DNA of 15,630 bases from JACRGC01 sp035288785 (GTDB lineage: Archaea > Micrarchaeota > Micrarchaeia > Norongarragalinales > SBBD01), in contig DATDZF010000091.1 in assembly GCA_035288785.1 (NCBI GenBank), positions 1-15,630 on the forward strand, given 5' to 3'. Below, in pieces: positions 1-6,926 of this stretch (its first letter is position 1; each line of letters starts with the position of its first letter). A model generated the notes under the pieces. The model ran no database searches. It saw only the letters and a program-made list of their open reading frames with translations, and was not told the origin of the DNA. The translations under genes and the position numbers were made by a program.

Positions 1-1
1 A

Positions 2-1879
2 TCCGTTTCGAGCCTGACCTCAAATGCCTCCACAACCTTCAGCTTCAATGCAGTTCTCGCAGGAAATTCAACCCTGACGTTCTATTCCCTTAGCAACCTT
101 TCTGTCACTAACTCCACTAACGTCTCCGTAGTTGCGGCCGCGATCCAGAGGATGGAGCTCTCGCAGTTATATCCAGTCACTACTTCAGGCGGCGCCTATT
201 CCATTATAGTTATTGGCCGTGACCTGAATGGCAATGCAAATAATTCGGGCGGCTTCAACGTCTCAAGCAGCAACTCCTCGGTATCCACCAATACGACCTC
301 CGGCCCAACCTCCTTTACCTTCAATGCCGTCCTCGCAGGTAACACCACCTTGGCATTCCAATCTCTGGCCAACCTCTCCGCTGCAAACACGACTAATTCG
401 TCAGTACTTGTGGGGCCGATTAAAACCCTTGCCCTTTCTACTCTATTTCCCGCCACCGCCTCCGGAAATACCTATTCAATCACAATCACTGGCTATGACG
501 CCAATATGAACATCAACAACTCCGGAGGTTTCAACGTTTCCATAAGCAACTCCACAGTCTCCACTCTAGCATCAAACACTTCCACAGCATTCACCTTCAA
601 CGCGTTAATTGTTGGTAACGCTACCCTCATGTTCATGTCCCTTTCCAACACTTCAGCCACGAATGGCACCAACGCTTCGGTCACCGCAGGGAATCAGATC
701 CGTGCGGAGCTTTCCCCCCTCTTCCCCGTAAACTCCTCGGGGGGCACCTTTTCGTTCACGGTAACTGGCAGGGACATCAACAACAATGTAAACAATACGG
801 GCGGGTTCATCTTCTCAGTTGGGAACGCATCCGTTCTGGTTCTCCGATCCAACACATCCGTTTCGGCAATTTACAATGCAACTGCTGCTGGCAATTCCTC
901 TTTCAGCATCACCTCCGCCATAAACTCCTCCGTCACAAATACGACTAATGCGTCCGTGACCGTGGGCGCCGTTACCCAAATTCTACTCACTCCCCAAAGC
1001 CCCTCCTTAACTGTTGGCAATTCACAGCAATTTATCGCGATCGCGGTCGATGTCAACGGCAACCAAAATGCTACTGTTACCGATAATTTTAGCCTCCTTA
1101 TCTTCCAAGCGCAAAACCTGACCGGAAACGCCACCATTAATTCTTCCGGCTTCCTCGCAAACACTACTGTGGCCGGAATTGTTACTGTTAACGCTTCCTA
1201 CGCATCAATTGCAAATCTCACCAATGTCACAATCAGCTCTGCTGCCACCCCGACCCCAACGCCGGCCTCCTCCTCAAGCTCGGTTACAGGCGGAAATGTC
1301 GGCGCTACCGACGCATCCTCGCCAACCCCGACCCCTGTTGCCTCGCCTTCGACCACTCCAGTTATTCCGGATGCGCCCAAAACCGCTATCACTGACGAAC
1401 ATTCTTCTGTAACAGGGACATTCACAGCCGATTCTGCCTCGTTCATACTTTCCTACACCGCAGGCGCCTCGGGCTTTGCGGGTACCCTCGCCTACACCCT
1501 GCCTCTGAACTACAAAGACTACCTGGGAGGCTTAATTGAAATCTTCCCCAGACCCTCACAGGTGAAGGAGGGCAGCATTATAGCTGAATGGGAGGTGGAT
1601 TTGAAACCGGACGAGTTATTCAAGGCAAAAGTGGGGGTCAAAAAATTTGTCGACCCCGGAGTGCTTTCAGGCTTCAAGGCGCCTGCTGCAATTCCAAAAG
1701 TTACCTCAACTCCCCCTGCATTCCCATCCGCTTCCGCCATTGCCTCAATGCCGGAAACTAAACCACAAGCAGCTGGCGGGGACAACACCTTCATCCCCAT
1801 TGCGATTGGTATGCTCCTGCTTGTAGGCTTATACTTAGCGCTCGTTCAGAAACATGGAAGCAGGCGCAAAGGTCTCTAA
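2..1879 (+). CDS. Cell-surface protein with tandem Ig-like repeats and C-terminal membrane anchor (5' end outside window)
   Basis: The frame is open from base 2, so the start lies outside the window; 625 residues are visible. Numbering from the Met at 152, residues 1-92, 93-184 and 185-276 are three successive 92-residue repeats. Each begins LxLSxLFP/YP-like and contains a GxDxNxNxNNSGGF core. The first 50 visible residues are the end of an earlier copy, and 277-363 is a more divergent Big-type domain. About 34 N-X-S/T sequons occur in residues 1-363, so heavy N-glycosylation is likely. A TPTP-rich linker (about 365-403) leads to a beta-rich domain (about 405-510) that resembles the pre-anchor domains of archaeal surface proteins. 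One transmembrane helix (547-565) follows, with a basic HGSRRKGL tail. The inferred role is an extracellular stalk or S-layer-associated protein; the ligand is unknown. Family-level confidence is high, exact function unassigned. Confidence 0.85.
   Translation, partial: SVSSLTSNASTTFSFNAVLAGNSTLTFYSLSNLSVTNSTNVSVVAAAIQRMELSQLYPVTTSGGAYSIIVIGRDLNGNANNSGGFNVSSSNSSVSTNTTSGPTSFTFNAVLAGNTTLAFQSLANLSAANTTNSSVLVGPIKTLALSTLFPATASGNTYSITITGYDANMNINNSGGFNVSISNSTVSTLASNTSTAFTFNALIVGNATLMFMSLSNTSATNGTNASVTAGNQIRAELSPLFPVNSSGGTFSFTVTGRDINNNVNNTGGFIFSVGNASVLVLRSNTSVSAIYNATAAGNSSFSITSAINSSVTNTTNASVTVGAVTQILLTPQSPSLTVGNSQQFIAIAVDVNGNQNATVTDNFSLLIFQAQNLTGNATINSSGFLANTTVAGIVTVNASYASIANLTNVTISSAATPTPTPASSSSSVTGGNVGATDASSPTPTPVASPSTTPVIPDAPKTAITDEHSSVTGTFTADSASFILSYTAGASGFAGTLAYTLPLNYKDYLGGLIEIFPRPSQVKEGSIIAEWEVDLKPDELFKAKVGVKKFVDPGVLSGFKAPAAIPKVTSTPPAFPSASAIASMPETKPQAAGGDNTFIPIAIGMLLLVGLYLALVQKHGSRRKGL
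152..979 (+). repeat. Three in-phase 276-bp (92-codon) tandem coding repeats
   Basis: Units lie at 152-427, 428-703 and 704-979, each exactly 276 bases, with a partial fourth copy before them (2-151). Conserved positions include the start of the first strand, the GxDxNxN turn, NNSGGF (NNTGGF in the third unit), the N-A-x-x-x-G-N segment, and a closing N(A/S)SV strand. The units have diverged at codon level, so these are old domain duplications and not a recent DNA expansion. Confidence 0.8.
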
Positions 1880-1885
1880 TTTTTT
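1880..1885 (+). terminator. Oligo-T archaeal-type terminator
   Basis: Six T residues follow directly on the TAA stop of the surface-protein gene. Archaeal RNA polymerase terminates at T-tracts without needing a hairpin, so this is a plausible end of that transcript. A perfect 7-bp dyad follows at 1912-1927. Confidence 0.4.
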
Positions 1886-2214
1886 AGTTATGCGCCTAGG
1901 CTCAGAAAACCGCGGATTTGAATCCGCAGATGGATAAGCACGCTGCTCTTTCTTCGCGCAATGCTTAAGGGCAATGCCGCGCACGGCCTTTTCAAACCGC
2001 AGCCGCGCTTCCGGTTTCAATACCTGCACGGCATTTCTGGGAGCGCAGGTATTTCGTGCGCTCAGCCGGTGCATTTGATTTGCAAACGGTGGCACGCTAA
2101 GTGCGCGAGGACAAGGATCCGCGGCAGCAGATATTAGCTGCGTTTTGAGGATACTGCGGGTTTTAGTTCTGGGATATTTAGGATCAATATTGCCTTGTTC
2201 CCGCATATATTTTA
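1880..2214. other. Convergent intergenic region rich in short inverted repeats, possible structured RNA
   Basis: This stretch separates the convergent surface-protein and uvrC genes. Visible dyads are GCGGATT/AATCCGC (1912-1927), AAACCG/CGGTTT (1995-2017), AATACCTGC/GCAGGTATT (2019-2053, perfect 9-bp arms, 17-base loop), GCAC/GTGC (around 2092-2105) and GCAGC/GCTGC (around 2123-2141). A TATA-like run sits on the minus strand near 2203-2214. A minus-strand reading frame (2206 to 1835) runs through it but continues into the surface-protein gene antisense and has no recognisable motif. I do not recognise RNase P RNA, SRP RNA or tRNA here. It could be an unassigned ncRNA gene, 3'-UTR structure, or decayed sequence. 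Confidence 0.35.
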
Positions 2215-3879
2215 TTAGCCCGTAGAAAATTCCTCCCTCATTTTCATCTCCCTCCTCTTCCTATTGTAGCCAATTGAGAACCGGTGCGTTTCATCCCGGA
2301 TTCTCCGGAGGAGCAGCATCATCCGGCCCATCTTATCGAATTTGCGGGGGATTGCCTCATCCGGCAGGTAAATTTCCTCGAATTTCTTTGCAAGGCCTAT
2401 AAGGGGGATCTGGAGCCCAAGGGTTTTGAGGGCGCTTTTCGCCGCATTCACCTGCCCCGGCCCTCCGTCGATAAGAATTAGGTCTGGGAGTTTGCCATTC
2501 GTTCGCTCATTTGCGGCTAGCTCACCATTTGACTTTTCCGAGCCGGTATTCTTACTCATTGATTCCATAAGCCCCCTATACCTCCGCCCCACCACTTCAT
2601 TCATGCTTGCAAAATCATCCTGGCCTTCGACGGTTTTGATTTTGAACTTGCGGTAATTGCCCTTATCCGGCTTACCATTTGCGAACCTGGCCATCCCCGA
2701 GACCACGTGCTCCCTTCCCAGATTGGAAATATCGAAGCATTCAATTATCCGCGGAAGCGTTGGCAAATTGAGGGCGGCTTGCAAATCCAAAAGCGCCGAA
2801 TCCTCCTCCAAATTGGCCTCGATGTTCCTCTCCGCAAGCTTGATGAGCGCAAGCTTGTCCGCGCGCTCGGGAACCACCAAATGGACCGGCCCGCCCCTGC
2901 TTTTCGAGAAGAATTCCTCCAGGGCATATTTTTCAGATTCGTCGAACCAACACGCTTTATTCAACAATATTTCCTTTGGGATCTGATTGGATGAATAATA
3001 TGCCTTCAAAAACTCCTGCTCGATCCCCGTCTGCAGGTCAACCGCAAATTCCTTCTTGCCCAAAAGCACGCCCTTCCGGATGCCCATTTGGACAATCAGC
3101 ATTTTTTCCCCAAGGCGGCGGAATGCCATCACATCCTGGTCGAAGTCGCGGTCCTTGTCAACTACCTGCTTTTGGGTCAGGAGGTTAATTGAGGATATCT
3201 GGTTGCGCAGTTCCAGGGCCCGTTCGTAATTTTCGTCATGGGTCGCAAGATCCATCTCATAATTCAATTGCGCCAATGTCCCCCCATAATTCCCTTTAAG
3301 GAAAGCCCTTGCATCCTCCACCTGCTTCCCATATTGCTCCTTCGTCACATTCCCAATACAGGGCGCCGTGCAAAGGCCGATGTGGAAATTAAGGCAAGCG
3401 CGCCTTGGGAGCGTTTTGCAGACCCGCAATTTGAATACCTTTACTGCCGCCTCATTAAGGTTCATCCGCATGTATCCATCAGTGTACGGCCCAAATGCCT
3501 CCAATTTTGATGATAGTTTGCGGGTGGTGATGATTCTGGGGTAGGTTTCCCGCGTTAACGCTATATACGCGAAAGTTTTCGAATCCTTCAGGTTGATGTT
3601 GTATTTCGGTAGGTGCCGCTTCACCGGCTTGTTTTCCAGAAGGAGCGCTTCCACCTCGCTTCCCACAACTATCCAATCAATGGACCTGATTTTGGATACC
3701 AGCATCTGCGTTTTTGCCGGCTGCTCCGAATTTGCAAAGTAGCTCCGTACGCGCGAACGCAGGCTTTTCGCCTTCCCGATGTAGATTATTTCTCCGGCCC
3801 CATCCCGGTAAAGGTAAACGCCAGGGCCATTTGGTATGCTTTCAGGGGTGAAATCGGATTTTGAGGCAATCTGAAGCAT
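2215..3879 (-). CDS. uvrC: UvrC, excinuclease ABC subunit C, without the C-terminal HhH domain
   Basis: UvrC makes both incisions around a lesion held by UvrB. The 554 residues show, in order: a GIY-YIG nuclease (about 18-95, GVYLY and IIYIGKAKSLRSR); four cysteines C154, C162, C170 and C174 matching the [4Fe-4S] cysteine region of UvrC; a UVR motif (about 203-238, YERALELRNQISSI) that contacts UvrB; and an RNase H-like nuclease (about 375-535) with D383 (CFDIS), D471 (LILIDGG) and H532 (DETHRFSI). A hydrophilic insert occupies about 441-464. The protein stops about 20 residues after H532, so the usual (HhH)2 DNA-binding domain of ~600-residue bacterial UvrC is missing. None of the three downstream frames restores it. 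It is last in the uvrB-uvrA-uvrC cluster, 104 bases after uvrA. Confidence 0.95.
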   Translation of the reverse strand: MLQIASKSDFTPESIPNGPGVYLYRDGAGEIIYIGKAKSLRSRVRSYFANSEQPAKTQMLVSKIRSIDWIVVGSEVEALLLENKPVKRHLPKYNINLKDSKTFAYIALTRETYPRIITTRKLSSKLEAFGPYTDGYMRMNLNEAAVKVFKLRVCKTLPRRACLNFHIGLCTAPCIGNVTKEQYGKQVEDARAFLKGNYGGTLAQLNYEMDLATHDENYERALELRNQISSINLLTQKQVVDKDRDFDQDVMAFRRLGEKMLIVQMGIRKGVLLGKKEFAVDLQTGIEQEFLKAYYSSNQIPKEILLNKACWFDESEKYALEEFFSKSRGGPVHLVVPERADKLALIKLAERNIEANLEEDSALLDLQAALNLPTLPRIIECFDISNLGREHVVSGMARFANGKPDKGNYRKFKIKTVEGQDDFASMNEVVGRRYRGLMESMSKNTGSEKSNGELAANERTNGKLPDLILIDGGPGQVNAAKSALKTLGLQIPLIGLAKKFEEIYLPDEAIPRKFDKMGRMMLLLRRIRDETHRFSIGYNRKRREMKMREEFSTG

Positions 3880-3983
3880 TAGTTGGTTGCACCATTTAGT
3901 ATCGAATTGGCATCAAATAACCTAGGATGGAAGCATTGCCATTCCAATCATTACCATATTCATTGGCATTTTAGCCGTTTTAT
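3880..3983 (-). other. uvrA-uvrC spacer with no clear promoter
   Basis: This 104-base gap has no convincing TATA box or Shine-Dalgarno motif close to the uvrC ATG. It contains repeated AATG-type words and a short dyad, TGCCA (about 3939-3943) with TGGCA (about 3963-3967). uvrC may be read through from uvrA or have its own weak promoter here. Confidence 0.25.
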
Positions 3984-6911
3984 TCATTTCAGCATGTGCC
4001 TAAGGAATTTGCCCGTATGCGATTTCCCATTCCCAACGATCTCCTCTGGCGTGCCCGTTGCAATCACTTCCCCGCCTGCCCTCCCTCCTTCAGGCCCCAG
4101 ATCAATAAGGTAATCGCAGCTCTTTACGACGTCAAGGTTATGCTCAATTACGAACACGGAATTCCCCTTCTCAACGAGATTGTTGAGCACCTTGATTAGC
4201 CGCTTGGTGTCATCAAAATGGAGGCCAACAGTTGGCTCATCGAGCATGTAGATTATGTGGCCGGATTTGTTCTTGCTCAGTTCCCGGGTGATCTTGATGC
4301 GCTGGCTCTCCCCTCCCGAGAGCGTAGTTGAGCTTTGGCCCAACTTAATGTACCCAAGCCCCACATCAAGCAGCGTTTGGAGCCGCCGTTTTATCGAGTA
4401 CATGTTGTCAAAGAAAGCTGCCGCCTCACTGACTTCCATGTCCAGGACTTCCGAAATGTTCTTTCCCTTATAGAGGATGCCAAGCGTTTCCTTATTGTAC
4501 CTCTTCCCCTTGCAATCTGAGCACTGCACATATACATCCGGAAGGAAATTCATCTCTATCCGGAGCACGCCATCGCCCTGGCATGTTTCGCACCTTCCGC
4601 CCTTCACATTGAAGGAGAACCTTCCCTCATCATACCCCCGCATCCGCGCCTCTTTTGTTTGCGCATATATTTTCCTGATCTCATCAAACAATTTCGTGTA
4701 AGTTGCAGGGTTGCTCCTTGGCGTCCTCCCGATCGGATCCTGGTCGATCACAATGACATTCGATACGATCTTAGGAACCTCAAGCGCATCGTGCTTCCCA
4801 ACCCGGTCAACCTGCTCGCCAAATCCTTTCCTGAGGGCGGGCATGATTGTCTGGTTCATAAGGGAGCTTTTCCCGGACCCTGAAACCCCGGTGATTCCGC
4901 AAAGCACTCCTAATGGAAGGTCAATTGAAAGGTTGCGCAGGTTGTTTTCAGATGCGCCCCTGATTTTTAGGGAATCAACTGCCTTCCTCCTTCCCTTAGG
5001 GACTTCAATTGCCAATTCCCCGGAGAGGTATTTTCCCGTCAGGCTCTTCTTGTTCGCCATGATCTCCCTAGGCGTTCCCTGCGCCACAATATGGCCCCCA
5101 TGCACTCCTGCACCCGGCCCCATGTCGATTATATAGTCGGCGTTTCGAATTGTATCCTCATCATGCTCCACCACTATAAGGGTATTTCCAAGGTCCCTTA
5201 GCCTATGGAGCGTATTAATCAGCTTTTCATTGTCCCTTTGGTGCAGCCCAATCGAGGGTTCGTCGAGAATGTACAGCACTCCCATCAGATTGCTGCCGAT
5301 CTGGGTTGCCAGCCGGATTCGCTGCGCCTCTCCACCGGAAAGCGTCCTTGCGGCACGGGAAAGCGAGAGGTACCCAAGCCCCACATTCTTGAGAAAGCCA
5401 AGCCGCTCATTAATCTCCTTGAGCACTTGTTTGGCTATTGCCATTTCCTTCTCTCCCAACTGGGATGGGAGTTTTGCAAAGAAATCCACTGCCTGCTCGA
5501 TTGACAGGTCGGTGGCATCGATGATGCTCTTTCCCTGTATTTTCACTGCCAGCACGACTGGCTGCAGTTTCTTACCCATGCAGGTTTCGCAAAGTTTTGA
5601 GGTCATGAATTTCTGGATATCCTCCTTGCGCCACTCGCTTTCCGTTTGCTTGTATAATCTCATTGTCTGGGGAATCACGCCCTCCCATCCTTCTTTCATC
5701 CACATTGTTGCGCCGTTCGACCATCTGCCCGATACGGGCTCCCGGGTTCCATACAATAGCAAATCAAGCTGCTTCTTTGAAAACTTCTCAAGGGGAGTGA
5801 AAATGTCAAAACCGTATTTTTTCCCAACAGCGGATAGTTGCTGCGCTCTCCAGGTGAGGTCGATTTTGCCGTAAACCGCAAGGCCGCCATCCATTATGGA
5901 TTTGGTTTTGTCGGGTACGACCAAATCTGCGGAAATTTCAGTTATTTCCCCAAGCCCATGGCAGGTTTGGCATGCGCCAAAGGGGGAGTTGAACGAGAAC
6001 ATGCGCGGCTCAAGGCTTTCGAATACCACTTCCGGATGGTTTGGGCATGCGCCGAATGTGCTGTAGATGGTTTCCCCCTCGCCCCGGGCCAGTTCCTTTA
6101 GCTTGGCTTTGCCTTCGGATGCATACGATCCTGCCCCCTTGCCAATTTCATCCTTATCCATTCTCTTCCCAGATTTTCCCTTTTGCTCATTCGCATCAAC
6201 AACAAAAATCGTCCCTTTCCCCAAGATGAGCGCCTGCTCAACTGCTTCCGTGATCCTTGAGCGCTCCTCATCGCTGATCTTTACCGTATCGATGACCGCC
6301 TCAATCCAGTGCTTTTCATAGCGCGCCATTTTTGCCTCTTGCCATGCGCCCTCTGTCTCGTAAATTTTCTGGTCGATCCGGATTTTTGAAAATCCCTGCT
6401 TTTTCACATCCTCAATTACCTGCTCATGCGTTCCCTTGATCCCCCGGATGATGGGCGCAACAAATGTGAGAGTTTTTCCCTTATCCGACATCACGAGCCC
6501 CACAATGTTTTCCGCGCTCTGGGGCCGGATTGCCCCGTTGCACCTGGGGCAATGGTGCGTGCCTACCCTTGCAAAGAGCAGCCTGAGGTAATCATAAATT
6601 TCAGTAACCGTCCCCACGGTCGACCGGGGGTTCTTGCTGGTTGATTTCTGCTCAATTGAAATTGCCGGAGAGAGCCCCTCGATTGAATCCACATCCGGCT
6701 TATCCATAAGGCCAAGGAACTGCCGCGCATACGCAGAAAGCGATTCCACATACCTGCGCTGCCCCTCCGCATAAATGGTATCGAATGCAAGCGTGGACTT
6801 GCCAGAGCCGGATAGCCCGGTTATCACGATGAGCTTGCCCCGCGGGAGCTCCACATCGATGTTCTTCAAATTATGTTCGCGTGCACCCTTGACGATTATA
6901 CTATCTCTCAT
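3984..6911 (-). CDS. uvrA: UvrA, excinuclease ABC subunit A (damage-recognition ATPase)
   Basis: UvrA dimers find DNA damage and load UvrB. The 975 residues contain both ABC ATPase modules. The first has Walker A GLSGSGKST (32-40), signature LSGGE (524-528) and Walker B YILDEPS (547-553). The second has GVSGSGKSS (675-683), LSGGE (864-868) and YMLDEPT (888-894). The UvrB-binding and insertion regions lie between. Zinc sites are visible as C289-x2-H292 with C314-x2-C317 (Cys replaced by His at one ligand) and C774-x2-C777 with C797-x2-C800 in the DNA-binding zinc finger. Further CxxC pairs occur at 121-124 and 441-444. The length is normal for the family. It begins 15 bases after the uvrB stop, so co-transcription with uvrB is very likely. 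The family is bacterial in origin and is known from many mesophilic archaea through transfer. Confidence 0.97.
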   Translation of the reverse strand: MRDSIIVKGAREHNLKNIDVELPRGKLIVITGLSGSGKSTLAFDTIYAEGQRRYVESLSAYARQFLGLMDKPDVDSIEGLSPAISIEQKSTSKNPRSTVGTVTEIYDYLRLLFARVGTHHCPRCNGAIRPQSAENIVGLVMSDKGKTLTFVAPIIRGIKGTHEQVIEDVKKQGFSKIRIDQKIYETEGAWQEAKMARYEKHWIEAVIDTVKISDEERSRITEAVEQALILGKGTIFVVDANEQKGKSGKRMDKDEIGKGAGSYASEGKAKLKELARGEGETIYSTFGACPNHPEVVFESLEPRMFSFNSPFGACQTCHGLGEITEISADLVVPDKTKSIMDGGLAVYGKIDLTWRAQQLSAVGKKYGFDIFTPLEKFSKKQLDLLLYGTREPVSGRWSNGATMWMKEGWEGVIPQTMRLYKQTESEWRKEDIQKFMTSKLCETCMGKKLQPVVLAVKIQGKSIIDATDLSIEQAVDFFAKLPSQLGEKEMAIAKQVLKEINERLGFLKNVGLGYLSLSRAARTLSGGEAQRIRLATQIGSNLMGVLYILDEPSIGLHQRDNEKLINTLHRLRDLGNTLIVVEHDEDTIRNADYIIDMGPGAGVHGGHIVAQGTPREIMANKKSLTGKYLSGELAIEVPKGRRKAVDSLKIRGASENNLRNLSIDLPLGVLCGITGVSGSGKSSLMNQTIMPALRKGFGEQVDRVGKHDALEVPKIVSNVIVIDQDPIGRTPRSNPATYTKLFDEIRKIYAQTKEARMRGYDEGRFSFNVKGGRCETCQGDGVLRIEMNFLPDVYVQCSDCKGKRYNKETLGILYKGKNISEVLDMEVSEAAAFFDNMYSIKRRLQTLLDVGLGYIKLGQSSTTLSGGESQRIKITRELSKNKSGHIIYMLDEPTVGLHFDDTKRLIKVLNNLVEKGNSVFVIEHNLDVVKSCDYLIDLGPEGGRAGGEVIATGTPEEIVGNGKSHTGKFLRHMLK

Positions 6912-6926
6912 TCAAAATACACCAAA

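Noticed and set aside
196..1446. Several open frames antisense to the surface-protein repeats
   Set aside because: They recur because the same codons repeat in each unit. They are shadows of the plus-strand gene.
1910..1930. T-arm-like sequence (minus strand TTCAAAT between GCGGA and TCCGC) suggesting a tRNA
   Set aside because: The dyad is a simple palindrome with a loop that does not keep the G53-C61 pair. No acceptor partner, D-arm or anticodon arm is found upstream.
1835..2206. 123-codon open frame on the minus strand
   Set aside because: It overlaps the surface-protein gene antisense, has an arginine/proline/cysteine-rich composition without a motif, and has no ribosome-binding site. 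It could not be supported as a gene.
5230..5874. 214-codon plus-strand frame inside uvrA
   Set aside because: It is fully antisense to highly conserved uvrA sequence and its translation shows no recognisable domain.
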